Assembly: GCA_963711255.1 (NCBI GenBank)
Contig: CAVQDO010000023.1
Location: 198,390-262,389, forward strand
Reading direction: 5' to 3'
Length of the DNA stretch: 64,000 nucleotides
Origin: GCA-2746365 sp963711255
GTDB lineage: Bacteria; Pseudomonadota; Gammaproteobacteria; SZUA-229
The position numbers were made by a program, and so were the translations under genes. The notes below the pieces were generated by a model that saw only the letters and a list, made by a program, of their open reading frames with translations, made no database searches and was not told the origin of the DNA. Shown here piece after piece: positions 43,240-52,292 of this stretch (position 1 is the stretch's first letter; every line of letters begins with the position of its first letter).

Positions 43240-45240
43240 ATGCATACCATTTTTACTGCTTTTTTATTGCTGCTGATAAGCGGCGCAAGCTGGGCTGAAC
43301 AAAAGCAGGCGGCGCCCGTTAATATTGCGGAAACTAAAAATACAGATAAGCCTGCCGCAAACGTTTTACCTGTGGCAGCACAGGAACCGGTATCGGCAGC
43401 TGACAGCACTGCCACTAATAAACCGGCTGCTAATACAACGGGTCGCATTGCAGAAATCAAAAAACAATCTGTTACCTTTGAATCCCTGGAACAGATGAAT
43501 CAGCTGATTAAGCTGGGTGTTCCAGCACTGGCACTCAGCCTGCTGGAAGGTGAGCAAAAAAAGCGGCCAAACTTCAGTGCAGACTGGTATGCCTTCGAAT
43601 ATAAACGTATCGTTTTACTGTCAGCACTGGAACAATGGGATGACATCATTTCTCGTACGCAATGGCTGTTTGATGAAGCACAGCGCGAAGGGCGTATTAC
43701 ACGACAGATTCGTTTGTGGTTTGAAACACAGCAAATTATTGCCCGCTTACAGTTAAAACAAAGTGAGCAGGCCCTGGCTCAATTGCAGGTTCTTTTATGG
43801 CAGTCGCAGCCTGAGCAGCGTGATGAGTCACTGCCGGCAGTATGGCGCCGACTGGTAATACGGACTTATCTGCAACTGCATAATGACGACGATGCGCGCA
43901 GGGCGCTACTTAAATACGAGCGTGATTATCAAACGGATGAGGCCGATATTGACTGGATATTACTGCAGGCGCAGGTATTGCTGAACACGAGCCGTCCGCA
44001 ACAGGCGATAAAGCTTCTGGAAAAAATTCCGCATGAAAATGCGATTGATGTTGAAGCTCTGCTGCTGATCGCTCAATTGCAGAGTAAGCCTCAACTTGCA
44101 AAGAAAATAAATCAGCAGATGCGAGAGCAGCTTGACGGCAAGGTATTAAGCCGGTCTGCGCGCTGGGCTTATTCTTATGTCGCTTATTCAGCAGCAAAAT
44201 TATTAAATGATCAGGCAGCACAGGTGCTCAACCTGGAGGCGATGCTGTCACTCAATCTAAAGTCCCCCGTGTTTGAAGATAATTACCAGGTAAGCGCTAA
44301 TGACCTCTGGGCTTTATATAATAAACTGGGTTTAAGTATCGCCAATGAACACGGCCTGTTATTCGGTAATGATGAGCAGTGGCAGAAGTTATCTGCCGGT
44401 ATGGTTAAAAAGCAGCCTGAAAATGCCCTGTATTTAAACGCAGCACTGGTTTTGCATACGGCAAATTTTGAAACACAAAAACAGCAGCATAAAATCATTG
44501 TGAAAATTATCGAGCTGCGAAAAAACGGGCTGGAACTAATCAAGCAGCTCTATCTGCATAGCGATAAAGTCAGTGACGTCAATGTGCTGCCCGATGAAGT
44601 GCGTTACCGGCTGGTGGATTATGCCTTGTCTGAAGGCGATTATTTCGAAGCCGCTACCTTGATGAAAAGCCTGGCAGAGCCGCCACAGGGAAAAACCCTG
44701 TTTGACTGGCGCATGCGTAAGGCACGAGTGCTGATATTGCAGGGTGAATACGTTCAGAGTGAAAATATAATACGCAAAACCTTTGCCGAAAAGCCAAAAA
44801 TCACACGAGCCGAGCTGGATCGTTTTATCCAGGTGGTATTTGATTTTCAAACTGTGCAGCAGCATCAGCAGGCAATCAAGCTGTTCGATTTGCTGTACTT
44901 TAAAGGCCTGGATGAGAAGCTAAAAAGAGAAATCTATTTCTGGAAAGCGGAGTCCTATTTTTCACTGCAAGAATATGATCGCGCAGCGCTGTTTTACCTT
45001 GAGTCTGCCCGAGCGGTGGCAGATGGAAATAATGACCTGTGGGCGCAGTCGGCTCGATTTAAAGCAGGTAATGCGCTGATTCTGGGCGAGATTTATGACG
45101 ATGCAGTAAAAGTATTATCTGAGCTGTTACAGGTAACCGCCAGCGAGTCTCGCAAGGCATTAATTAGTCAGAACCTGCAAAAGATACGTCTGCTAAAAAG
45201 TGCGCAGAAAAAAGACAGTCCCCTGCCTGAAACACGCTAA
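43240..45240 (+). CDS. Exported TPR-like repeat protein of unknown function
   Basis: The 666-residue protein has a signal peptide (about 1-19, FTAFLLLLISGASWAEQ). A short Ala/Pro/Thr-rich linker follows, and then helical hairpin repeats through most of its length, such as PALALSLLEGEQKKRPNFSA and SEQALAQLQVLLWQSQP. These are tetratricopeptide-like and end in a region like outer-membrane TPR lipoproteins (EYDRAALFYLESARAVADGN). There is no lipobox Cys at the cleavage site, so it is probably periplasmic. No named family was recognised. It sits between the rpsP operon and htpG and has no clear partner. Confidence 0.7.
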   Translation: MHTIFTAFLLLLISGASWAEQKQAAPVNIAETKNTDKPAANVLPVAAQEPVSAADSTATNKPAANTTGRIAEIKKQSVTFESLEQMNQLIKLGVPALALSLLEGEQKKRPNFSADWYAFEYKRIVLLSALEQWDDIISRTQWLFDEAQREGRITRQIRLWFETQQIIARLQLKQSEQALAQLQVLLWQSQPEQRDESLPAVWRRLVIRTYLQLHNDDDARRALLKYERDYQTDEADIDWILLQAQVLLNTSRPQQAIKLLEKIPHENAIDVEALLLIAQLQSKPQLAKKINQQMREQLDGKVLSRSARWAYSYVAYSAAKLLNDQAAQVLNLEAMLSLNLKSPVFEDNYQVSANDLWALYNKLGLSIANEHGLLFGNDEQWQKLSAGMVKKQPENALYLNAALVLHTANFETQKQQHKIIVKIIELRKNGLELIKQLYLHSDKVSDVNVLPDEVRYRLVDYALSEGDYFEAATLMKSLAEPPQGKTLFDWRMRKARVLILQGEYVQSENIIRKTFAEKPKITRAELDRFIQVVFDFQTVQQHQQAIKLFDLLYFKGLDEKLKREIYFWKAESYFSLQEYDRAALFYLESARAVADGNNDLWAQSARFKAGNALILGEIYDDAVKVLSELLQVTASESRKALISQNLQKIRLLKSAQKKDSPLPETR

Positions 45241-45269
45241 GAAAAACCCCGAAATTTCTGGAATCTGCG

Positions 45270-45297
45270 CTTGATAACTGCAGATTTATCCCCACAT
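45270..45297 (+). promoter_or_regulatory. Sigma-32 (RpoH) heat-shock promoter of htpG
   Basis: CTTGATA and CCCCACAT, separated by 13 bp, match the RpoH consensus CTTGAAA...CCCCATnT. They sit about 50 bp upstream of the htpG ATG. Confidence 0.75.
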
Positions 45298-45347
45298 TAA
45301 GCAACAATAACTAAACCCTTAATAATTTCTGTATTTTGGAGCAATTT

Positions 45348-47252
45348 ATGAGTGTAGAAGCCAGTAAAGAAACCCTCGAATTTCAAACCGAAGCCCGTCA
45401 AATCCTGCATTTGATGACCCATTCACTGTATTCAAACAAGGAAATCTTCCTGCGCGAACTGGTTTCCAATGCTTCTGATGCCTGTGACAAGCTGCGTTTT
45501 GAAGCCATTGCAGACGACAGTCTGTACGGTGAAGATTCTGAACTGGCGATAACGGTTGAATATGATGATGAAGCAAAAACCATCAGCATAATCGATAATG
45601 GTATCGGTATGTCGCGTCAGGAAGTCATTGATAATGTCGGCACCATTGCCAGCTCGGGTACCAGAAAATTCCTTGACGCCATGAGCGGCGACCAGGCCAA
45701 AGACGCCCAGATGATTGGCCAGTTTGGTGTTGGTTTTTACTCCAGCTTTATTGTTGCCGATAAAGTAACACTGGAAACACGCCGCGCCGGCGCTTCCGCT
45801 GAAGAAGCGGTTCGCTGGGAATCAGATGGCGAGGGCAGCTTCTCACTGGAAACTATTGAAAAAGAAACCCGTGGTACCCGCGTTGTATTGCACCTGAAGG
45901 AAGGCGAAGCTGAATTTGCCAGCCCTCATCGTCTGAAATCAATTATTAAACAATATTCCGACCATATCTCTATTCCTGTACTCATGACTGAAGAAGAAAT
46001 GGATGATGAAGGCAAGCCAAAAGAAGATGAAGATGGAAATGTTGTTACAAAATTAGAGCGTGTCAATACTGCCGCAGCATTATGGGCGCGTGATAAAAGT
46101 GATATTAGCGATGAAGAGTACACGGAGTTTTATAAGCACGTCAGCCTGGATTTTGCCGATCCACTTACCTGGACGCACTCAAAGGTTGAAGGCAACCAGA
46201 GTTATACTTCTTTACTATATGTACCGACTAATCCACCGTTTGATCTATTCGACCGCGACCACAAGCGCGGTGTAAAGCTGTATGTGAAACGTATTTTTAT
46301 TATGGATGAAGCTGAGCAGCTGATGCCTAATTACCTGCGTTTTGTTAAAGGGGTAATTGATTCTGACGATTTACCGTTAAACGTGTCACGTGAAATCTTA
46401 CAGCAGAACAAGGTGATTGATCGTATTCGTGGTGCTTCTGTGAAGAAGGTGCTGGGTCTGCTCGAAGCAATGCTGAAGAACGACAGGGAGAAATACGCTA
46501 CTTTCTGGAAGTCATTCGGCCAGGTGTTGAAAGAAGGTCCTATCGAAGATATGGCGAATAAGGAACGTATTGCAAAACTGTTGTGGTTCGCCAGCACGCA
46601 TAATGACAGCGATGAGCAGAATATAACCTTCGAAGAATACATTTCCCGCATGCCAGAAACGCAGGACAAGATTTATTATATTGTTGCTGATAATTACACC
46701 GCAGCAAAAAATAGCCCACATCTTGAAGTATTCAGGAAGAAGGGCATTGAAGTGCTGTTGCTAAGTGACCGTGTCGATGAATGGCTGGTTTCTCACCTGA
46801 CAGAAGTAGACGGTAAAAAACTGCAGTCAGTGGCTCGCGGTACACTGGATATCGACGAGGAAGAAGATAAGGCTGTTATTGAAGAAACAGAAAAATCATT
46901 CTCATCTGTTATCGAGCACAGCAAAAAAGTGCTGGAGGGCAAGGTTAGTGATATTCGTCTATCAAAGCGTTTAACCGATTCTCCTTCATGCCTGGTATTA
47001 AATGAACACGACATGAGTGCCCAGATGCAGCAGATTATGGAAGCTGCAGGGCAGTATGTGCCCAAAGCAGAACCGACTCTGGAGTTAAACCCTGAGCACG
47101 ATCTGGTGAAAAAACTTAATGATATAAACGATGATGAGCTGTTTGAAGACTATGCTAACCTGTTGTTTGAGCAGGCACAGCTGGCCGCCGGTGCGCCGCT
47201 GGACGATGCCGCTGGTTTCGTTAAGCGGGTGAATAAATTATTAGCTGGCTAG
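45348..47252 (+). CDS. htpG: Molecular chaperone HtpG (Hsp90)
   Basis: The 634-residue bacterial Hsp90 has an N-terminal GHKL ATPase with RELVSNASDACDKLRFEA, the ATP-lid DNGIGMSRQEVIDNVGTIAS and GQFGVGFYSSFIVADKV. The middle domain has LPLNVSREILQQNKVI, and the C-terminal dimerisation domain follows. The start is MSVEASKET with GGAG upstream; the earlier in-frame Met falls in the ribosome binding site region. An RpoH promoter precedes it. E. coli HtpG has 624 residues. Confidence 0.98.
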   Translation: MSVEASKETLEFQTEARQILHLMTHSLYSNKEIFLRELVSNASDACDKLRFEAIADDSLYGEDSELAITVEYDDEAKTISIIDNGIGMSRQEVIDNVGTIASSGTRKFLDAMSGDQAKDAQMIGQFGVGFYSSFIVADKVTLETRRAGASAEEAVRWESDGEGSFSLETIEKETRGTRVVLHLKEGEAEFASPHRLKSIIKQYSDHISIPVLMTEEEMDDEGKPKEDEDGNVVTKLERVNTAAALWARDKSDISDEEYTEFYKHVSLDFADPLTWTHSKVEGNQSYTSLLYVPTNPPFDLFDRDHKRGVKLYVKRIFIMDEAEQLMPNYLRFVKGVIDSDDLPLNVSREILQQNKVIDRIRGASVKKVLGLLEAMLKNDREKYATFWKSFGQVLKEGPIEDMANKERIAKLLWFASTHNDSDEQNITFEEYISRMPETQDKIYYIVADNYTAAKNSPHLEVFRKKGIEVLLLSDRVDEWLVSHLTEVDGKKLQSVARGTLDIDEEEDKAVIEETEKSFSSVIEHSKKVLEGKVSDIRLSKRLTDSPSCLVLNEHDMSAQMQQIMEAAGQYVPKAEPTLELNPEHDLVKKLNDINDDELFEDYANLLFEQAQLAAGAPLDDAAGFVKRVNKLLAG

Positions 47253-47257
47253 ATAGT

Positions 47258-47296
47258 TGACTGCCAGGGATGACTGCCAGGGTTGACGGCCAGGGC
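47258..47296. repeat. Three tandem 13-bp repeats after htpG
   Basis: Units TGACTGCCAGGGA, TGACTGCCAGGGT and TGACGGCCAGGGC follow each other exactly, a few bases beyond the htpG stop. They differ at one or two positions. No coding role. Confidence 0.85.
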
Positions 47297-47318
47297 AGCA
47301 GGATAATGTTTCGAAATT

Positions 47319-47365
47319 CGGGAAAGCTTTTATGTGCTGAAAGGCCTTAAGGCTTTCCCGCTTTT
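47319..47365 (+). terminator. Probable terminator of htpG
   Basis: CGGGAAAGC and GCTTTCCCG form a perfect 9-bp stem with a 24-base loop, followed by CTTTTCGTT. The weak T run makes the terminator role plausible rather than certain. Confidence 0.55.
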
Positions 47366-47505
47366 CGTTAACAGTCAGAGAAATCATCGTTATTTTTTCT
47401 GATTTAAGACTGCCTATAAATGCTGGAAAAGTAGTACGTTTTTCAGTTTTCTTTTTCAAATACCTCAAAAAAACCGCATCAGTAACTATACTTGTTGCAG
47501 TTTAA

Positions 47506-48528
47506 ATGTCCGCTAAAAGGTCCCGTCAAAGCGGGCCCGCCAAAAAAGGTTCACCCAAAAGTATAATGTTTCCAGCTAAGATATTGATATTTATAGTCGC
47601 ACTTGGCCTGGTGCCAGTCATTGCTGATGCAAAAGAAGTCTATGATTCTGAAATACGATTTTTACATGTGCAAAAAGGACAGACACTGCATAACATCGTA
47701 AAACGCCTGTACCCGGACCGGGTAAAAGACTGGCCAGGAATAACCAGTGATATCGTACGGCAAAATCCACACGCTTTTATCAATAATGACCCTACCCGTA
47801 TGAAAGCCAACGTTCGCCTGCAGTTGCCCAGGAAAGTTGTGGTTCGATCCACGCCACTTGAAAAGGCCGTCAGGAAACAGGTAGGCACTGTCGATGAAAG
47901 TGAAGGCAGTGTTATTGCAGTTGATAAAAGAAAAGTGTCACGCAAGCTGAAGAAAGACTCGCCTGTTTATCTTGGTGATAAAGTGGTCACCGGTGAAACC
48001 GGCTATGTTCGTCTTCGTATGATTGATGATGCTGTACTCGATCTGCGGTGTTTCAGTATCATGGTTATTGAAGAATATGCATTAAATACAAGCAACCGTC
48101 GCAGTATCCTGAACTTGCTGCAGGGCAGTTTAAAGAAGGTTACCGGTAAAATAGGCAAGCTGACAGAAGATGTTTACGAACTGCGAACTCCTGTTGCCAG
48201 TGTTGGCGTTCGGGGCACCGAGTATGCATTAAGAGTATTTCAATCGAAAGGTTGTGGCGGTACTATAGATGCGGATGACGGGTTTTACCTTGAGGTAATC
48301 AAAGGTCTGGTCGATGTGCACAATGAGGCTGGCAAAGGGGTTTATGCAAAGGGTGATGTGGCCTATGTTGCGTTGCCCGAAACGGCACCGGTAAAAGCCA
48401 GGGTCAAGCCCGGAGTCATTAAGCCGTTGGTTAAAACCGAAGTTAAACAACCGGAACCCGAACCGGAAGAAAGCAGCAGCTTCTGGTGGTGGTTACTCGG
48501 TGCAGTCGGAATTGCACTATTAATCTAA
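47506..48528 (+). CDS. FecR domain protein with N-terminal LysM-like region and C-terminal anchor
   Basis: The 340-residue protein has a basic N-terminus, a hydrophobic export segment (about residues 20-42, ending VIADAKEV), then a LysM/FimV-like segment (FLHVQKGQTLHNIVKRLYPD). The FecR domain (about 125-260) has GDKVVTGETGYVRLRMIDD, LLQGSLKKVTGK and TPVASVGVRGTEYALRV. A Pro/Glu-rich stalk leads to a C-terminal membrane helix (SSSFWWWLLGAVGIALLI). FecR proteins of this type are not anti-sigma factors but envelope proteins of unclear role, often followed by adenylate cyclase or CHASE2 genes; those are absent here. Confidence 0.8.
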   Translation: MSAKRSRQSGPAKKGSPKSIMFPAKILIFIVALGLVPVIADAKEVYDSEIRFLHVQKGQTLHNIVKRLYPDRVKDWPGITSDIVRQNPHAFINNDPTRMKANVRLQLPRKVVVRSTPLEKAVRKQVGTVDESEGSVIAVDKRKVSRKLKKDSPVYLGDKVVTGETGYVRLRMIDDAVLDLRCFSIMVIEEYALNTSNRRSILNLLQGSLKKVTGKIGKLTEDVYELRTPVASVGVRGTEYALRVFQSKGCGGTIDADDGFYLEVIKGLVDVHNEAGKGVYAKGDVAYVALPETAPVKARVKPGVIKPLVKTEVKQPEPEPEESSSFWWWLLGAVGIALLI

Positions 48529-48535
48529 CTGGTGC

Positions 48536-48637
48536 GCTAAAATCGTTCCCGACAATTTTCAGCATACACTCCATCCATGGAGATACGCTAAAATTGTTCC
48601 TGACAATTTTCAGCATACACTCCATCCATGGAGATAA
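48536..48637. repeat. Tandem duplication of a 51-bp unit overlapping the S4-gene start
   Basis: Two 51-bp units follow head to tail, differing at about three positions. Each begins GCTAAAAT(C/T)GTTCC and ends CTCCATCCATGGAGATA. Each contains two inverted repeats: AAAATTGT/ACAATTTT and CTCCAT-CC-ATGGAG. The ATG in the second CTCCATCCATGGAG is a possible start of the following gene. Confidence 0.9.
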
Positions 48638-48639
48638 CG

Positions 48640-49026
48640 GTGGCGATCGAAGAAGGCAGAATTGACAAATGGTTATGGGCTTCCCGTTTTTTTAAAACGC
48701 GATCCCAGGCCAGCACCGCGGTTAATGGCGGTAAAGTACATTTAAACGGTCACCGGGTTAAAGCGGGGCGATTATTAAAAGTCGGAGACCTGTTGTCCAT
48801 ACAGAAAGACAGTGTGCTGTTTGAAATAACCGTTCGCGCTATCAACAAAACCCGGCGGCCTGCCAGGGAAGCCTGCCTGACCTACGAAGAATCGGAGCAA
48901 AGCAGGTTGCGACGTGAGCAGGAAAAAGAAATGAAAAGGCTGGCATCTGCATCGCGGCCAGTGCCCGCAGGAAAACCGGGTAAACGCGAACGTGAACAGT
49001 TAAGACAGTTTAAACAAAAAGAGTAA
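48640..49026 (+). CDS. hslR: S4-domain RNA-binding protein HslR-like (Hsp15)
   Basis: The 128-residue protein is counted from the GTG at 48640, with GGAG six bases upstream; an in-frame ATG at 48628 inside the repeat is an alternative (132 residues). An S4 domain lies near the N-terminus (RIDKWLWASRFFKTRSQAST, then AVNGGKVHLNGHRVKAGRLL), followed by a basic charged tail. E. coli Hsp15 (HslR) recognises stalled 50S subunits carrying tRNA. In E. coli, hslR is in a heat-shock operon with hslO; here hslO is not adjacent, so the name rests on sequence only. Confidence 0.85.
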   Translation: MAIEEGRIDKWLWASRFFKTRSQASTAVNGGKVHLNGHRVKAGRLLKVGDLLSIQKDSVLFEITVRAINKTRRPAREACLTYEESEQSRLRREQEKEMKRLASASRPVPAGKPGKREREQLRQFKQKE

Positions 49027-49070
49027 TATAAGGCACTGGCAGAAACCTCTATTATTCAGCGAACGGAGCT

Positions 49071-49505
49071 ATGAGCGTACCTGTAACCCCAAAATTGACG
49101 GCAGATGTCATCATTGAAATGCCACTGCTTGATGATAAACCGATTATTCTTATTGAACGAAAATACGAACCTTATGGCTGGGCTATTCCCGGCGGTTTTG
49201 TCGAAGTCGGTGAAACCATCGCTACAGCCGCACGCCGGGAAGCGCTGGAAGAGACCAGCCTGGATGTTGAGCTGGATTTACTTCTGGGCATCTATTCAGA
49301 CCCAAAACGTGATTTCAGGGGGCATACCAGTTGTGCGGTTTTTATAGGTAATGCCGCTGGAAAGCCCATGGCAGCGGATGATGCCAAAGATATCGCGCTG
49401 TTTGACCCTTTCAATGTTGATGTAGAACTGGCCTTTGATCATGAGCAGATTATCAGGGATTATTGTGATTATCGGCGTGATGGCATCATCAAACTCCCCC
49501 TGTGA
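49071..49505 (+). CDS. Nudix hydrolase
   Basis: The 144-residue protein has a full Nudix box: GGFVEVGETIATAARREALE, then ETSLDVELDL, with the expected RE and EE. The position of the box (about residues 42-64) and the short N-terminal strand set (ADVIIEMPLLDDKPIILIER) are typical of ADP-sugar or nucleoside-diphosphate-linked pyrophosphatases. The substrate cannot be named. It starts after a clear CGGAGCT ribosome binding site, about 45 bp after the S4 gene. Confidence 0.92.
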   Translation: MSVPVTPKLTADVIIEMPLLDDKPIILIERKYEPYGWAIPGGFVEVGETIATAARREALEETSLDVELDLLLGIYSDPKRDFRGHTSCAVFIGNAAGKPMAADDAKDIALFDPFNVDVELAFDHEQIIRDYCDYRRDGIIKLPL

Positions 49506-49663
49506 AGCCTGCAATGATGCTTCTGCTGATGGCCAATCTGGCTGTTTCCGAACAGGCACAATTACACGAATCTCAGAGTTTTTATAAGTCTCTGTTTTTG
49601 GTATAATTTTCCATTAAGAGTTTATGCAGTCTTTTCAGGATGTCCTTCATTGAGTAAGCAAAC

Positions 49664-50332
49664 GTGAGTAACAGAACGCTGTCTATCGACGACCGCCTAT
49701 ATGACTATATTTGCGAAGTCTCTATAAACGAATCTGAACTACTGAAACAGCTGCGTGATGAAACTGCATTGCTGGATTATTCTGTGATGCAAATATCGCC
49801 GGAGCAGGGACAGTTTATGTCGTTGCTGATAAAGTTGATGGCGGCAAAACGGGCGATAGAGATTGGCACCTTTACCGGTTACAGTTCAATATGTGTAGCC
49901 AGTGCAATGCCTGACGAGGGAAAATTGATTTGTTGTGATACCTCACCCCAATGGACCCGTATCGCAGAAAAATACTGGGCCCGTGCCGGGCTGGAAAATA
50001 AAATAGAGCTGTTTACACAGCCGGCCCAGCTAACATTGCAGCAATTACTTGATGATGGAAATGAGAAAACATTTGATTTTATTTTCATTGATGCTGATAA
50101 ACAAAACTACATCAGCTATTACGAAATGGCCCTGCAGTTATTAAGAAAGGGCGGAGTGATAGCCGTAGATAATACTTTATGGTCCGGTGCTGTAGCTGAT
50201 CCGGACAATAACGAACCAGGAACGCGTGCAATCCGCCGTTTTAATGAAATGATCAAAAAAGACAGTCGTGTATCAACCAGCCTTGTTACCATCGGTGACG
50301 GCTTAACCTTAATTTTAAAAGAGTTCGATTAG
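49664..50332 (+). CDS. Class I SAM-dependent O-methyltransferase
   Basis: The 222-residue protein of the caffeoyl-CoA/catechol O-methyltransferase family (PF01596) has motif I AIEIGTFTGYSSICVA near residue 65. The following acidic residue lies in CCDTSPQW, and the metal-binding aspartates are in FIFIDADKQNYISYYEMA and AVDNTLWSG. The start codon is GTG. The acceptor is unknown; bacterial members act on various catechol-like or polyol substrates. It overlaps no neighbour and ends 2 bp before pcnB, so coexpression with the pcnB run is possible. Confidence 0.92.
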   Translation: MSNRTLSIDDRLYDYICEVSINESELLKQLRDETALLDYSVMQISPEQGQFMSLLIKLMAAKRAIEIGTFTGYSSICVASAMPDEGKLICCDTSPQWTRIAEKYWARAGLENKIELFTQPAQLTLQQLLDDGNEKTFDFIFIDADKQNYISYYEMALQLLRKGGVIAVDNTLWSGAVADPDNNEPGTRAIRRFNEMIKKDSRVSTSLVTIGDGLTLILKEFD

Positions 50333-50334
50333 TT

Positions 50335-51753
50335 ATGTTGAACTGGTTAAAGTCGTTACACAAAAAGAAATCTGCAACTAAAAACAAGCCTGCAGCTAAA
50401 AAGAAAGCTAAATCTCGCTCTACTGCAGCAAAACATGCTGCCGGCAGTGATGCGGTAATACTTTCTCGCGGTGAGCATGGTATCTCACGAAATAACATAG
50501 ATAAACACGCCTTGAAGGTACTTTACCGGCTTCACAAGTCCGGTTTTCATGCCTGCCTGGTTGGTGGCGCGGTACGTGATTTACTGCTGGGTATTACACC
50601 TAAAGACTTTGATGTGGCGACGGATGCTACGCCAGAGGAAGTTAACCGGCTGTTTCGAAACTGTCGCTTGATTGGTCGCCGTTTCCGTCTGGCGCACGTG
50701 CATTTCGGCAGGCAGATTATCGAGGTGGCTACCTACCGCGCGAATCATGAAACGTCACAGTTAGGCGCACATGATGAGTCCGGTCGAATCGTTCGTGACA
50801 ATGTTTTCGGTGGGCTGGCAGATGATGTCTGGCGCCGTGATTTCACTGTCAATGCTTTGTATTACGATATATCTGACTTTAGCGTGATTGATTTCGTCGG
50901 TGGTTATGAAGACTTGAAAAAACGGCGCCTGCATCTGATTGGCGATGTCGAAACACGTTATCGTGAAGACCCGGTCAGAATGCTACGAGCATTGCGTTTT
51001 TCAGCGAAACTGGATTTTGAAATTGATGAAGAAAGCCGGGAACCCATTTATGAACTTGGCCACCTGCTGGAAGATATTCCTGCAGCACGATTATACGAGG
51101 AAGTATTAAAACTGTTCCATTCAGGCTACGCGGTAAATAGTTTTGAACTGTTACTGGAGTTTGATTTACTGCGCCACCTTTTTCCAGAAGCCGCAAAATC
51201 AATCGAGCAGGATGAAAATGTAAAAACCATGCTGATGGTTGCGATGCAAAGCACCGATGACCGCATACAAAAAGATATGCGGGTGACACCGGCCTTTTTA
51301 CTGGCCGCATTATTGTGGCATCCGGTTAATTCACGTGTGCATCAGATGGTTGAAAAAGGCATGCCTTATTCTGTCGCAATCCAGAAGAGTGCAACAAAAA
51401 TATTAAGCCAGCAATCGGCGAGTGTTTCAATACCAAAACGATTTACTTCAACAATGCGGGATATCTGGGGTTTGCAGACACGCTTTCATTATCGTGCAGG
51501 TAAACGTGCGCAGTCTGTGCTTGAGCATGAAAAGTTTCGTGCGGGTTATGATTTTTTATGTATTCGTGTACAGGCCGGTGAGAAATCAGATACCCAGGAT
51601 TTACAAAAAGACTGTGAATGGTGGACTGAAATACAGAAGCAGAATGCTGAGCAGCAAAAAAATGCGCTGTTTAACGCGTCTACTAAAACAGGCAAGAAGA
51701 AACGTGCCAGACGTAAGCCTAAAAAGAAAAAAGTTAGTCAGCCTGATTCCTGA
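50335..51753 (+). CDS. pcnB: Poly(A) polymerase I
   Basis: The 472-residue class II nucleotidyltransferase adds poly(A) tails to RNA 3' ends and promotes decay. The catalytic GGAVRDLLLG and DFDVATDATPEEV motifs lie at about residues 75-100, followed by the RNA-binding and neck domains (RRDFTVNALYYDIS, then YREDPVRMLRALRFSAKLDF). The Lys/Ala-rich first 40 residues and the very basic last 20 (KKKRARRKPKKKK) are extra RNA-contacting tails. Its position next to folK is conserved in gammaproteobacteria. Confidence 0.97.
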   Translation: MLNWLKSLHKKKSATKNKPAAKKKAKSRSTAAKHAAGSDAVILSRGEHGISRNNIDKHALKVLYRLHKSGFHACLVGGAVRDLLLGITPKDFDVATDATPEEVNRLFRNCRLIGRRFRLAHVHFGRQIIEVATYRANHETSQLGAHDESGRIVRDNVFGGLADDVWRRDFTVNALYYDISDFSVIDFVGGYEDLKKRRLHLIGDVETRYREDPVRMLRALRFSAKLDFEIDEESREPIYELGHLLEDIPAARLYEEVLKLFHSGYAVNSFELLLEFDLLRHLFPEAAKSIEQDENVKTMLMVAMQSTDDRIQKDMRVTPAFLLAALLWHPVNSRVHQMVEKGMPYSVAIQKSATKILSQQSASVSIPKRFTSTMRDIWGLQTRFHYRAGKRAQSVLEHEKFRAGYDFLCIRVQAGEKSDTQDLQKDCEWWTEIQKQNAEQQKNALFNASTKTGKKKRARRKPKKKKVSQPDS

Positions 51754-51782
51754 AATATGCCAGTTCAACAATAATTTCCGTG

Positions 51783-52286
51783 ATGAAAAGGTCTGTTTTT
51801 ATTGGATTAGGGAGTAATATTGAGCAGCCTGAGCTGCAGCTAAGAAAAGCTATTGAAGCGCTTGATGCGCTTGCTGGTACAAAAGTCCTGGCCGACTCGG
51901 GGTACTTTACCAGTAAGCCTATGGGGCCGAGTGATCAGCCGGATTATGTCAATGCAGCTGTGGAAATTGAAACATCACTAACTGCAGCAGAGTTATTAAA
52001 CCACTGCCAGTTAATAGAAAAAGAACAGGGTAGAATTAAAACGCGGCACTGGGGAGAACGTTCAATCGACCTGGATATCTTACTGTACGCAGATGAGCAG
52101 ATCGAGCAGCCGGATTTAACCGTGCCGCATCCTGGAATTTGCCAACGTGATTTTGTTTATATGCCATTATTAAAACTAAAAGCTGACATAGTCATACCAG
52201 GGAAAGGAATGTTAAAAAACATGGTTTCAGACAAAGAGCAGGCTATGGATTATAGCTGTACCTTTGCCGGTAATATTGCCAGGTGA
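51783..52286 (+). CDS. folK: HPPK (6-hydroxymethyl-7,8-dihydropterin pyrophosphokinase)
   Basis: The 167-residue folate enzyme transfers pyrophosphate from ATP to hydroxymethyl-dihydropterin. Family blocks: VFIGLGSNIEQPELQLRKAI at the N-terminus, PSDQPDYVNAAVEIET, and the ATP-binding RHWGERSIDLDILLYADEQI. The start is ATG at 51783; a GTG directly before it is an alternative. It follows pcnB by about 30 bp and precedes the deoxynucleoside kinase gene by 6 bp. Confidence 0.96.
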   Translation: MKRSVFIGLGSNIEQPELQLRKAIEALDALAGTKVLADSGYFTSKPMGPSDQPDYVNAAVEIETSLTAAELLNHCQLIEKEQGRIKTRHWGERSIDLDILLYADEQIEQPDLTVPHPGICQRDFVYMPLLKLKADIVIPGKGMLKNMVSDKEQAMDYSCTFAGNIAR

Positions 52287-52292
52287 AATTTT

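Noticed and set aside
47506..48528. FecR protein as an anti-sigma regulator
   Set aside because: No sigma factor or TonB receptor gene adjacent; N-terminal LysM-like and C-terminal anchor regions do not fit.
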